Part shown: positions 42,555-51,098 of the stretch, in pieces
Layout: each line of letters opens with the position of its first letter
Numbering within the stretch: the stretch's first letter is position 1
Assembly: GCF_011305535.1 (NCBI RefSeq)
Contig: NZ_CP049906.1
Span: 310,001 to 374,000, forward strand
DNA length: 64,000 nucleotides
Origin: Diaphorobacter sp. HDW4B
GTDB taxonomy: Bacteria; Pseudomonadota; Gammaproteobacteria; Burkholderiales; Burkholderiaceae_C
Reading direction: 5' to 3'
Made by a program: the position numbers and the translations under genes
Notes under the pieces: model-generated
The model's input: only the letters and a program-made list of their open reading frames with translations
What the model was told of the DNA's origin: nothing
The model's database searches: none

Positions 42555-43532
42555 TCAAAGATCGAGCACGAGACTGGGTGACAGACTGCGTGAGCAGCAC
42601 AACAGCATGCAGTCGTTGGCCGCCTTTTCCTGCGCCGAGAGCACGAAGTCGCGGTGGTCGGGCAGGCCTTCGAGCACGGGAGTCCTGCACGCGCCGCACA
42701 CGCCTTCCATGCAGCCGTATTCGGGCTCGATGCCGTTGTCGAGCAGTATGTCGAGGATGCTCTTGTCCGGTGCCACGATGAACTGGCGCTGGCTTTTGGC
42801 CAGCCTCACTTCAAAGCTCCCGGCTGCAGCTTGCGAGGTGTCAGCCGATGCGATGGCTGGAGCGAAATATTCCCAATGCAAGGTTCCGGCAGGGCGGCTT
42901 GATTCTGCCTCGCGGAATACAGTCAACATGCCCGCCGGACCACAGCAGTAAGCATGCGCGTGGGCTGGCAGCTTGCCCAGCAGCGACTGGATATCGAGCG
43001 CAGCAGCTTGCGAACCGCCATCCAGATGCAGCAGAAATTCGGCGTTGGCCGACTTGGCAAGCGCGCGTGCTTCATCGGCAAACGCCAGTTGCGACAGCTC
43101 GCGTCCGCAATACACCAGTTGCCAGGATTTCTTCAGCGTGCTCAGGCGCTGCGCCATGCTGAGCAGCGGTGTGATGCCGATGCCGCCGGCGAGAAGCAAA
43201 GTGTGCTCTGCCGTTTCGTCGAGCTCGAAGTGGTTGCGTGGCGCGCTGATCTGGATCTCATCGCCCGCTTGTAGCGTTCGGTGAATGTGAGCGGAGCCGC
43301 CGCGCCCTTCGTCGTCGCGACGCACTGCGATCACATAGCGGTGCGTCTCGGCGGGATCGTTGAGCAGTGAGTAGCTGCGCAGCATGCCGTTGCTGAGCTG
43401 CAGATCGATATGGGTGCCTGCAGTGAAGGGAGGCAGCGCCGTGCCGTCACTGCTTGCCAGTTCGAACGATTTGACGGTTTCGCTGGCGGTGATGGCCCGT
43501 GCAATCCGGACGGGGATGAAGTCTTTCAGCAT
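42555..43532 (-). CDS. phthalate-dioxygenase-reductase-type oxygenase reductase
   Basis: A 325-residue flavin/iron-sulfur reductase: flavin motif RSYSLLN, nucleotide motif GGIGITPLLSMA, YCCGPAGML, and a C-terminal plant-type [2Fe-2S] domain with YGCMEGVCGACRT and a final Cys in MLLCC. This order is that of PDR/VanB reductases that bring electrons from NAD(P)H directly to a Rieske oxygenase. It lies 13 bp after the oxygenase at 43,546-44,742, its obvious partner. It is the only oxygenase reductase in the window and may also serve the two other Rieske oxygenases. Confidence 0.93.
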   Translation of the reverse strand: MLKDFIPVRIARAITASETVKSFELASSDGTALPPFTAGTHIDLQLSNGMLRSYSLLNDPAETHRYVIAVRRDDEGRGGSAHIHRTLQAGDEIQISAPRNHFELDETAEHTLLLAGGIGITPLLSMAQRLSTLKKSWQLVYCGRELSQLAFADEARALAKSANAEFLLHLDGGSQAAALDIQSLLGKLPAHAHAYCCGPAGMLTVFREAESSRPAGTLHWEYFAPAIASADTSQAAAGSFEVRLAKSQRQFIVAPDKSILDILLDNGIEPEYGCMEGVCGACRTPVLEGLPDHRDFVLSAQEKAANDCMLLCCSRSLSPSLVLDL

Positions 43533-43545
43533 CGCGCGGCAACCT

Positions 43546-44742
43546 TCAGGCAGTGATGAATGGGTCGAGCAGATCGGCGTTCTTCATGCGCAGTTCAGGC
43601 GCGATGTTGTCCTGACCGATGCAGCGATCGATCTCTGCATTCATGTGCCAGATGCGCTGCTCCTGTCCGCACAGAGGCACTTTGCGTTCGGGGTCGGCCT
43701 CGATGGATTTCTGCATGGGTTCAAGGTTGTCCACGTCTTCGAGCATCAGCATGTGGAAGGCTGCGACGCGGTCGTTCCATTCTGCGGGCATTTCCTGATC
43801 GCCCCAGTCGCGGCCATACCAGAACAGGTCGATGCGGGTTTCGTTCACCGAGATCGGCCATTTGACGACCATTGGATAGCCCGGTGCCTCGAACGAAATG
43901 AAGGCATTCGGGAACAGACCGGGGGTCATCACATGGGTGACGAAGTTGTAGCCATCGAGCGGCTTGAGCGTGGAGCGCAGCGCCGTGCCTTTCCACTCGG
44001 ATGATTCCAGCACGTCGGGGCGGTAGGGCGGTGCGAGCAGGCCGTGGCCATGCGGATAGAGTTCAAGCCAAGTGTCGTGCGACTGGATGACCTGCGCTGC
44101 GGTTTCCTTGTGGATGACCGGCACGTGGTAGGTCTCGACAAAGGCTTCCACCGCGATCTTCCAGTTGCATCGGATGGTGTAGGAGCGCTTGTTCACCACC
44201 TTGAGCGGCGCGTTGACGATGTGGTCGTACTGGTTGCCGAACGGCGCCACCCATTCGCTGAGTGGCATCGCTTTCTTGTCGAAGTTGATGAACACGAGGC
44301 CGCCCCATTGCTCGCAGCGGATTTCGTTCAACGCGTGCTCTTCCATGTTCAGGTCGCCGAAGTCCGATCGTTGCGGCACGGAGACCAGCTTGCCTTGAAG
44401 ATCGAAGGACCACGCATGGTATTTGCAGACCATCATGCGCGCTTCTCCCTTTTCTTCGCGCACCACGGCGGCACCGCGATGCGTGCAGGAGTTCAGAAAG
44501 GCACGCAGGCGCTTGTCCTTGCCGCGAATGACGACGACGGGCGCCCACGGCACGTCATAGGTCACGTAGCTTCCGACGTTGGGGAACTCGGATTCATTGC
44601 CGATCACCAGCCACGATTTCTTGAACACATGCTCGGTTTCGAGTTGAAAGAACGCGGGGTCGATATAGCGACGGCGCGGAATCGGTGTGAGTGTGGGAAG
44701 AGTCTTTCTGGCTGGCGCGACCGGCGCTGGAACTGCGGACAT
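43546..44742 (-). CDS. Rieske non-heme iron oxygenase, large subunit, copy 2
   Basis: A 398-residue terminal oxygenase. Rieske ligands: CTHRGAAVVREEKGE and CKYHAW (about residues 85-110); iron ligands in FVETYHVPVIH near residue 190. It is shorter than the other two Rieske oxygenases of the window and only distantly related to them, and it has its own reductase. ATG 44742 was chosen because of the AAGGAGACAAGC site and because the upstream extension to 44871 is not protein-like. The AraC gene upstream is a likely regulator. The substrate is unknown. Confidence 0.92.
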   Translation of the reverse strand: MSAVPAPVAPARKTLPTLTPIPRRRYIDPAFFQLETEHVFKKSWLVIGNESEFPNVGSYVTYDVPWAPVVVIRGKDKRLRAFLNSCTHRGAAVVREEKGEARMMVCKYHAWSFDLQGKLVSVPQRSDFGDLNMEEHALNEIRCEQWGGLVFINFDKKAMPLSEWVAPFGNQYDHIVNAPLKVVNKRSYTIRCNWKIAVEAFVETYHVPVIHKETAAQVIQSHDTWLELYPHGHGLLAPPYRPDVLESSEWKGTALRSTLKPLDGYNFVTHVMTPGLFPNAFISFEAPGYPMVVKWPISVNETRIDLFWYGRDWGDQEMPAEWNDRVAAFHMLMLEDVDNLEPMQKSIEADPERKVPLCGQEQRIWHMNAEIDRCIGQDNIAPELRMKNADLLDPFITA

Positions 44743-44783
44743 GGCTGCTTGTCTCCTTGGTGGATGAAATTTCGTATGTTGGC

Positions 44784-44819
44784 GTATTAATACCAAAGTA
44801 TTACCGTTTGGTAGTAATT
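44784..44819. promoter_or_regulatory. AT-rich promoter/operator of the oxygenase-reductase operon
   Basis: GTATTAATAC (44,784-44,793) is a perfect 10-bp palindrome, followed by ACCAAA and TTTGGT facing each other over nine bases (44,793-44,813). It lies 40-70 bp upstream of the oxygenase start, between it and the AraC gene, in a place suited to repression or AraC activation. Confidence 0.45.
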
Positions 44820-44949
44820 GGTCAACACGAAGTTGCTTCGGGCAATCCCTTGATCGCAGCAGAACGCCCATGCGGCAGCGGCCTCGATGGGGCTGTTGCT
44901 GGAGATGAACGATGTGGTGGGAGGTGGGGCCGAACGTGCCCCGGTGGGC

Positions 44950-45975
44950 TCAGTGGCCGAGCTTGGGCGGCGCGGATGCGTGCTGCTGCAGTTGTGCTTC
45001 GTGCACCGTCATGCCGGTCCACTTCTTGAACGCGCGGCGAAAGGCGTTGGTGTCATCGAAGCCCGACAGTTGTGCGAGCTGTTTGGCGCTATGTTGGCCC
45101 GACTGCAATCCGTCCAGTGCCTGTTTCAAGCGAAACTGGTCCACGACGTTGCGAAAATTCTCGCCTTCCTGCTGCAGGCTGCGGCGCAGGCTTCGGGGAG
45201 ATGTTCCGAGTGCGGTGGCTGCCTGCTCGAGCGTGGGAACCTGTCCAAGGTTTCGGTTGAGCACGTTGCGCAGGCGCGTGGTCGTCGCTTCGACGTGGTC
45301 GATCATGTGCTTGAGTTGCACCAGATTGCTGCGGTAGATCTGGTGCAACTCCGCGTCGGCGGTGGCCAGAGGCGAGTCCAGCCACTGCGCATTGATGATG
45401 ACGCGGCACAGGGGCTTGCCGAATTTGACAGGGCATTGGAACAGTTCGCGGTAACGCTCTCCATAGCCTGGATCGGCGTAGGAGAGTTCGATGCTGTCGA
45501 ATTTGGGGCGCGTGCCTGCGACCTGCGTTCCCACCTTGAGCAGAATGGAAAGCGTTTCCTCCACGGTGAAGCGGTGAATGCGCGGCGACGGATTCACCGA
45601 CTCGATGAGCAGCGACATCGACTCGTCGTCCCGCATGGTGATGCTGATCTTGGACATCATGCCCAGCGCATCACCGTAGTGGTACCAGATGTCCTCGACT
45701 GATTCGCGGATCGTGCGGCAGGTCATGGCGGCGTAGCCCATGATGCGGAAGTCGCTGACTTCGCGCGCCATGCCGATGTCGAGACCTATGCCATCGTCCT
45801 TGGCCAGATCCAGCAGCTTGCCGACGATCTGAAAGTAGTCGGCCGTGGCGATCAGAAACTGTGGATCGTCCAGCGACGCCAGCGAGATGCCACTGGTCAG
45901 CAGAACGGGTTCAGGCGCGTAGCCATGCTCGTTGAGCCAGGTGATGTAGCGGCGCAGGGGAAGCGGTCGCATCAT
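44950..45975 (-). CDS. AraC family transcriptional regulator
   Basis: A 341-residue regulator. The C-terminal AraC DNA-binding domain has two HTHs, TLEQAATALGTSPRSLRRSLQQEG and SAKQLAQLSGFDDTNAFRRAFKKWTGM; the N-terminal 200 residues fit the Arabinose_bd-type domain (OruR/ArgR-like) found in activators of catabolic genes. AAGGAGCGTC precedes the start. It lies upstream of, and in the same direction as, the Rieske oxygenase-reductase operon and diverges from the CrtC-like gene at 46,235, so it could activate either. Confidence 0.9.
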   Translation of the reverse strand: MMRPLPLRRYITWLNEHGYAPEPVLLTSGISLASLDDPQFLIATADYFQIVGKLLDLAKDDGIGLDIGMAREVSDFRIMGYAAMTCRTIRESVEDIWYHYGDALGMMSKISITMRDDESMSLLIESVNPSPRIHRFTVEETLSILLKVGTQVAGTRPKFDSIELSYADPGYGERYRELFQCPVKFGKPLCRVIINAQWLDSPLATADAELHQIYRSNLVQLKHMIDHVEATTTRLRNVLNRNLGQVPTLEQAATALGTSPRSLRRSLQQEGENFRNVVDQFRLKQALDGLQSGQHSAKQLAQLSGFDDTNAFRRAFKKWTGMTVHEAQLQQHASAPPKLGH

Positions 45976-46193
45976 GCCGACGCTCCTTTGCGCGGGCCTT
46001 TTCTGTCAGAGGGCGAGCGCATGCCGAAACATGCTGGCCAGCGAAAAACGGTCATCTTCAATACCAATCTGCAGGGGACTCGGGCGCTGAGCAGCATGTC
46101 CTGTGGTTTTCCCGAAAGACAGCCGGTTTGGCCTGATCTGCAAGCATTCTGTCAAAGATTCATCTAGTCGCGTACGAGGGTATGTCTGTATAA

Positions 46194-46203
46194 ACCATAT
46201 GGT
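46194..46203. promoter_or_regulatory. ACCATATGGT palindrome upstream of the CrtC-like/phosphotransferase operon
   Basis: A perfect 10-bp palindrome lies in an AT-rich stretch (46,180-46,218) containing GTATGTCTGTATAAACC, similar to GTATGTCTGATATAAAG at 5,793. It is 31 bp before the ATG of the 46,235 gene. Promoter/operator function is inferred. Confidence 0.4.
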
Positions 46204-46234
46204 AGCAAACTAAATTTTCACGAAAGAGACAAGC

Positions 46235-47149
46235 ATGCTTGCAGACGCACAATACACACGCGACCAGGTTTGGGGCCCCATGAGCTATCCGGCTCGCGAC
46301 AAGCTCGATTCCAGCGAGACGGCTCCTTGGAAGGACCATATCTATCTGGCGTTCTGGGACCCGGTCCATGAGGCTTACGGCTTTCTGCACTGGAACAGTT
46401 CGCCCAACCACAACACCGGCAAGTCGCAGGCCACCGTCATGCTTGGCGGCGAGTTCTATGACGTGAAGGAGCCGCTGCCCGCATCGACCACGCATTTCAG
46501 CAGCCCGTCGATCGACTACGACCTCAAGAGCCATATCCAGATCACGGGCAAGGAGTTGCAAGGCTCGCTGGAGGTTCTGCCGCGCATCGAGCCGGTGGAC
46601 TACACGGGGTACAAGAAGATTCTGCCGGAGCTGATTGCCGGAAAGCCGCTGAATCATTGGCAGCAAGGTTTGCATCTGAAGGGCCATCTCACGCTGCGTG
46701 GCAAGACCTTCAAGATCGATGCGCTGGGTTTTCGCACGCGCACCTGGGGCTTTCGCGACGATTCGCAGCAGTTCCACGAGTACTTCTCGCTGTTTGCCTG
46801 CTTCGAGAACTTCGATGTTTCCATCATGAAGTTCCTGCATGTCGACGGCTCGGTGCATACCGACGGCGCACTGGTCCGCAAGGACGGCACGAGCGTGCGC
46901 TTTGACGATATCCATCTGACACGTGACTCGGCCGGATCGCCGCTGCTGCTGGAGCTGGACCTGGTCGATGGCACCAAGCTGCTGCTCAAGCGCGTGCGCC
47001 GCACCGCGACGATGTGGTGCCCGATTGGTCCGCCAGAGCGCAAGGGCCCGACGTTCTGCGCGTTCGATGAATTCATCGAATGGGAAGCACAGACCGGCGA
47101 GCGCGGCATGGGCTTGAATGAGCAAGGCATCATCCGCCGGATTTTCTGA
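46235..47149 (+). CDS. CrtC/AttH-like lipocalin-fold protein (DUF7064/DUF7065-type), copy 3
   Basis: A 304-residue soluble protein related to the products of 14,594, 17,646 and 55,018, but the most divergent: its signature reads GFRTRTWGFRDD near residue 167, keeping Arg-x-x-x-Trp. KTFKIDALGF before it matches the strand that precedes the signature in the other copies. Instead of an APH kinase it is followed, two bases after its stop, by a PEP-synthase-like phosphotransferase gene, so the pairing of this family with a phosphotransferase is kept by a different enzyme class. The reaction is unknown. Confidence 0.6.
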   Translation: MLADAQYTRDQVWGPMSYPARDKLDSSETAPWKDHIYLAFWDPVHEAYGFLHWNSSPNHNTGKSQATVMLGGEFYDVKEPLPASTTHFSSPSIDYDLKSHIQITGKELQGSLEVLPRIEPVDYTGYKKILPELIAGKPLNHWQQGLHLKGHLTLRGKTFKIDALGFRTRTWGFRDDSQQFHEYFSLFACFENFDVSIMKFLHVDGSVHTDGALVRKDGTSVRFDDIHLTRDSAGSPLLLELDLVDGTKLLLKRVRRTATMWCPIGPPERKGPTFCAFDEFIEWEAQTGERGMGLNEQGIIRRIF

Positions 47150-47150
47150 C

Positions 47151-48869
47151 ATGGCAGTCACATCCAACATGTCTTTGCCCGCCGGTCAGCACCCGGGGGC
47201 CTCGGCCGCTGCCGCGCCCGCGCAGGGCAACTGGCCGCGCGCCAAGGTGCCGGCCGATCAGGAATGGGCGCGGCAGTGGTGCAGCGTGGATGCGGAAGAC
47301 ACGCTGCATCAGCCTTCATCCGCGCCTGTGCAGTGGACGACGGTGAACCTGGGTGAAGTTTTCCCCGGTGTGCCCACGCCGCTCAACTGGGCGGTGCTGG
47401 CGGCGGGTGGCGAGCGCGGCTTGCGCGGTGCCCTGTTTTCCATCGGCGTCTATGGTCGCAGTGATCTGCGGATTCCCGACGATCCGGGCGAGCGCACCAT
47501 CGGCATCATGTGGGGCAGGGCCGTGGCCAACCTCACCAAGTTCCGCGAGTTCGCCGACCGCTCGCCGGGCAATTCGGGCGACGCGATGGAGGCGCAGATC
47601 TTCGGCTCCAACGAGACCCAGGGCGGATCGCATCCTCAGTACGGTCGCTATCCGTTCGTGGTTGCGAAGATGCCGTTTGCTGCGATTCAGAAGCGCCGCA
47701 AGCTGCTCGCACTCAGCTCGGAAACCCAGCGTTGGTGGGAACAGGCGGTGTTCCCCGCGCGAGCGCATGACCGGCTTGCGGCCACCGAGCTGATGTGGGA
47801 TGCGCATCGCCGCATCGCCAAGATCTTCGATCCACACAACGTGATGATGATGGTCGCGCTGGCGGTCTATACGCCCGTGCGTGCGCTGACGGAAAGCATC
47901 GGCAAGCCGGAGCTGGCAACCGCCTTGCTCTACACGGGCGATACGGAAGAGTCGAAGACGGTGAGCGATCTGTGGGCGCTGTCGCGCGGGCAGATTCCGC
48001 TTGCGAGCTTTCTGCGCCATCACGGCTTTCATGGTCCACGCGAGAACGAGGTGTCCAGCCGCGTCTGGCGCGAGGACTCGACGCCGGTCGAGAAACTGAT
48101 GGAGCGCTACCGCCAGATGGATGATTCGGAGAACCCGAATCTCGCGGGCCAAAAGCGCATGCAGGATCGACATGCTGCCGAGGCGACGTTGATGAAGAGT
48201 CTGAGTGCTGCGGGGCGTGTGAAGGCGCGATTGCTGTTGCGACTTGCGCGCCACTACGTTCCCACCCGCGAAATGGGCCGCGATGCATTCTTGAAGGGCA
48301 TGGATGTGGTGCGCTGCACGGCGCGCGTGATCGGCGCGGATCTGGTGCGCCTCGGGCTGATCGACGAGGTGGATGACGCGTTCTATCTCACGCCTTTCGA
48401 GCTGACCGAGCTGCCTCCGCGTCTGCGCGAACGCGTGACTTTGCGTCGGTCCAACCGTGCGCGTTATGAGCAGTTGGAAGTGCCTCAGCGCTGGTCCGGT
48501 CTGGTCGAACCCACGCAGGCAGTCCAGCACGAATTGCCTGAAGAGGTGCGCGGCATGGGCGTGAGCGCGGGCGTGGTCGAGGGGCTGGTACGCGTGATGC
48601 TCGACCCGTCCGACGACGATCTGGAAGACGGTGAAATTCTGGTCTGTCGCACGACGGACCCGGGCTGGGCGTCGTACTTTTTCATTGCCGCAGGCGTGGT
48701 GATCGACATCGGCGGGCCGCTGAGCCATGGTGCCATCGTGGCGCGTGAGCTGGGTTTGCCGTGCGTGATCAACGCAAAAAATGCCACGCGCCAATTGCGC
48801 ACCGGAGACCGTGTGCGCATCGACGGCACAAGCGGTGAAGTGGAAATACTGGCTCGGGCCAGTGAGTAG
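47151..48869 (+). CDS. PEP-utilising-enzyme mobile-domain protein (phenylphosphate-synthase/rifampin-phosphotransferase-like)
   Basis: A 572-residue protein. The C-terminal 100 residues are the phosphohistidine swivel domain of the PEP synthase/PPDK superfamily: TTDPGWASYFF, then GGPLSHGAIVARELGLPCV with His526 as phosphocarrier. The large N-terminal part lacks an ATP-grasp domain and resembles in size the substrate-binding middle domain of rifampin phosphotransferase or subunit 1 of phenylphosphate synthase. It needs a separate ATP-binding subunit, presumably the 49,515 product. It likely transfers a phosphoryl group to a hydroxyl of the pathway substrate. ATG 47151 directly follows the previous stop; an earlier in-frame ATG overlaps that gene. 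Confidence 0.78.
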   Translation: MAVTSNMSLPAGQHPGASAAAAPAQGNWPRAKVPADQEWARQWCSVDAEDTLHQPSSAPVQWTTVNLGEVFPGVPTPLNWAVLAAGGERGLRGALFSIGVYGRSDLRIPDDPGERTIGIMWGRAVANLTKFREFADRSPGNSGDAMEAQIFGSNETQGGSHPQYGRYPFVVAKMPFAAIQKRRKLLALSSETQRWWEQAVFPARAHDRLAATELMWDAHRRIAKIFDPHNVMMMVALAVYTPVRALTESIGKPELATALLYTGDTEESKTVSDLWALSRGQIPLASFLRHHGFHGPRENEVSSRVWREDSTPVEKLMERYRQMDDSENPNLAGQKRMQDRHAAEATLMKSLSAAGRVKARLLLRLARHYVPTREMGRDAFLKGMDVVRCTARVIGADLVRLGLIDEVDDAFYLTPFELTELPPRLRERVTLRRSNRARYEQLEVPQRWSGLVEPTQAVQHELPEEVRGMGVSAGVVEGLVRVMLDPSDDDLEDGEILVCRTTDPGWASYFFIAAGVVIDIGGPLSHGAIVARELGLPCVINAKNATRQLRTGDRVRIDGTSGEVEILARASE

Positions 48870-48897
48870 CAGATAGCAGGACGAAGGAGACACCAAG

Positions 48898-49518
48898 ATG
48901 AACCAGGACAACACAGCAACAGCCGTCTTGCAGATCGTGCGGCTCAAGGGGCGCGTCAATGCCGCGACCTTGGCCGACAGTCTGGGGTTGACACAGGACG
49001 CGGCGCAGGCGCAGTTGGCTGCGTGGTTGGCGGCCGAAGCGATTCAGGATGCCAAGGGGCAGTTCCGCATGACACCCGCCGGACGCGAGCAACTGGCAGC
49101 GCGCATCGAGGCGGAGCGCAGTTCGGTTGACCACGACCAGCTGCATGCCGCGTATGACGAGTTCCATCACTTGAACACCGAGTTCAAGACGCTGGTCACG
49201 GACTGGCAAGTACGCGGTGGTCAACCGAACGATCACACCGATGCAGCCTACGATGTGGGCATCATGAACCGACTGGCTGATTTGGATGCCCGTTGGCAGC
49301 CGCTGCTCAAGCAGATGCTGGCACTGGCCCCACGCATGGCACCTTATCCCGCGCGCTTTGCCGTGGCGCTTGCGAAGATGCGAGCCGGAGACTCGGCGTG
49401 GTTTGCCCGCCCGATTCTGGACAGCTACCACACCGTCTGGTTCGAGCTGCATGAAGACCTGATCGGTCTTCTGGGCCTGAGCCGCGAGGCGGAAGCTGCT
49501 GCGGGGCGCGCAGAATGA
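48898..49518 (+). CDS. winged-helix/helical accessory protein of the split phosphotransferase
   Basis: A 206-residue protein. The first 65 residues read as a winged helix (LQIVRLKGRVNAATLADSLGLTQ, QAQLAAWLAAEAIQDAKGQFRMTPAG), and the remainder is helical with several Trp and Asp/His residues (HLNTEFKTLVTDWQVRGG; MNRLADLDARWQPLL). It starts 28 bp after the swivel-domain gene with an AAGGAGACACC site and overlaps the ATP-grasp gene by ATGA, so it is produced with both. It may be a third subunit, in the position and size class of the small phenylphosphate synthase subunit, or a regulator. The family is not recognised. Confidence 0.6.
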   Translation: MNQDNTATAVLQIVRLKGRVNAATLADSLGLTQDAAQAQLAAWLAAEAIQDAKGQFRMTPAGREQLAARIEAERSSVDHDQLHAAYDEFHHLNTEFKTLVTDWQVRGGQPNDHTDAAYDVGIMNRLADLDARWQPLLKQMLALAPRMAPYPARFAVALAKMRAGDSAWFARPILDSYHTVWFELHEDLIGLLGLSREAEAAAGRAE

Positions 49519-51035
49519 ACGCGGCACTTCAATCCTCCGTGGAGACCGGGCACCCCAGCATTCTTGCGTTGCCGGGCCATCATCCAACGGGACGCGAGCA
49601 AGTGGGCGGCAAGGCCTGGAGCGTCTACAGCATGCAGAAGCTCGGCATTCCGGTGCCGCCCGCATTTGTGATCTCGACCGAGGTCTGCGCGCGCTACGAA
49701 GCCGCTGGCAACCAGTTGCCGCAGGACATCATCGACGCGTTGCCGCAGGCATTGCAGTGGTTGGAGTCGCAGACCAGCAAGACGTTCGGTGGCGGCGACA
49801 ACCCGCTGCTGGTGTCGGTGCGCTCGGGCGCGGCCATCAGCATGCCCGGGATGATGGACACCATCCTCAATCTGGGCATGACCGACGCCGTGCAGACAAC
49901 ACTGGGCAAGCGCACGGGTTCGCCGGAGTTCGCGGCCGATGTGCGCGAGCGCTTCACCGAGCATTACCAGGCCATCGTCGGCAAGGCGGCTCCAGCCGAT
50001 CCGTTGGAGCAACTGCATGGCGCTATCGAAGCCGTGCTGCAGTCCTGGCAATCGCAGCGCGCGCGCGACTACCGACGTGATCGCGGCTTGCCCGAGTCGG
50101 GTGGGACTGCGGTCACCATTCAGGCCATGGTGTTCGGCAATCTGGGCGAGCGCTCGGGCACGGGCGTGATGTTCTCGCGCGATCCCGTCAACGGCTCTCC
50201 AACGCCTTATGGCGAATGGCTGCCGCGCGGACAGGGCGAAGATGTGGTGTCTGGCCGCATGACGCCGCAGAGTCTGGACGCGTTGGCCGAGCAGCAGCCC
50301 GAGGCGCATGCTGCCCTGCTCAAGATGTCGGACACGCTGGAGCGGGCAGGGCGCGATGTGCAGGACATCGAGTTCACCATCGAGGCCGGTCGTTTGTGGC
50401 TGCTGCAGACACGCTCGGCCAAGCGCACCCCGGCGGCCGCTGTGCGCTTGGCCGTCGCGTTGGCGGAAGAAGGCTTGATCACCCGGTCCGAAGCGCTGGA
50501 CCGCGTGACGGCCGAGCAGGTCGGCCAGGTGTTGCAGCCGCATGTTGCGCCCGAGGCGCTGCGCAGTGCCAAGGTGCTGGCAACCGGAAAGCTTGCCTGC
50601 CCCGGCGTGATTGCGGGGTTGTTGGTGAGCGATGTGGACGAGGCCGAGCAGCGTGCGCTGGAGGGAGAGTCCATCATCCTCACGCGCCACACGACCAATC
50701 CCGACGATGTGCATGCGATGTCGGTGGTAGCGGGTGTGTTGACCGAGCTGGGCGGTGCCACTTCGCACGCCGCCGTGGTAAGCCGCGAGATAGGCGTGCC
50801 CTGCATCGTCGGTTGCGGTCAGGACCAGTTGCTGCCCTTGGGCGAGCGCTGGGTGACCATCGATGCCGAGCGCGGTGAAGTCTACGAAGGTCGTCTGGAA
50901 ATCATCGACGCCAACGCTGGCGAGCATGCGGATCTGCAGCGATTGACGGACTGGGCGAGGGCGGAATCGAGGGCCTCCGACGATGCGCCGCTGGCCCAAT
51001 TGCTGCAGTCGCGCAAGGCGAGCGCAGCGGACTGA
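49515..51035 (+). CDS. truncated PPDK-like ATP-grasp/phosphohistidine protein
   Basis: A 506-residue protein containing the N-terminal ATP-grasp and central swivel domains of pyruvate phosphate dikinase: VSVRSGAAISMPGMMDTILN, GNLGERSGTGVMFSRDP, GQGEDVVSG, and the phosphohistidine site GGATSHAAVVSREIGVPC with His418. It ends about 88 residues after this His, so the C-terminal PEP/pyruvate-binding barrel of PPDK (family length about 870) is missing. It therefore cannot make PEP by itself; it probably phosphorylates its own His with ATP and works with the 47,151 protein, as the ATP-binding subunit does in phenylphosphate synthase. The start is coupled to the preceding gene. Confidence 0.82.
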   Translation: MNAALQSSVETGHPSILALPGHHPTGREQVGGKAWSVYSMQKLGIPVPPAFVISTEVCARYEAAGNQLPQDIIDALPQALQWLESQTSKTFGGGDNPLLVSVRSGAAISMPGMMDTILNLGMTDAVQTTLGKRTGSPEFAADVRERFTEHYQAIVGKAAPADPLEQLHGAIEAVLQSWQSQRARDYRRDRGLPESGGTAVTIQAMVFGNLGERSGTGVMFSRDPVNGSPTPYGEWLPRGQGEDVVSGRMTPQSLDALAEQQPEAHAALLKMSDTLERAGRDVQDIEFTIEAGRLWLLQTRSAKRTPAAAVRLAVALAEEGLITRSEALDRVTAEQVGQVLQPHVAPEALRSAKVLATGKLACPGVIAGLLVSDVDEAEQRALEGESIILTRHTTNPDDVHAMSVVAGVLTELGGATSHAAVVSREIGVPCIVGCGQDQLLPLGERWVTIDAERGEVYEGRLEIIDANAGEHADLQRLTDWARAESRASDDAPLAQLLQSRKASAAD

Positions 51036-51056
51036 AACGCCGAGTTTGCAGCTCCC

Positions 51057-51094
51057 ACAATGCCCCGTCGCGATTCGTCGCTGTGGGGCATTGT
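51057..51094. terminator. hairpin between convergent phosphotransferase and Rieske genes
   Basis: ACAATGCCCC and GGGGCATTGT form a perfect 10-bp stem with an 18-base loop in the 63-bp space between two convergent genes. TGCTTC follows on the plus strand without a clear T-run; a bidirectional terminator is the likely role. Confidence 0.6.
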
Positions 51095-51098
51095 TGCT

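Noticed and set aside
47316-48959. 547-codon minus-strand frame opposite the swivel-domain phosphotransferase
   Set aside because: It is an antisense shadow of a gene with an intact phosphohistidine motif.
47151-51035. Rifampin resistance by phosphotransferase
   Set aside because: The domain order is split over three genes and the context is catabolic; similarity to rifampin phosphotransferase is at the level of shared domains only.
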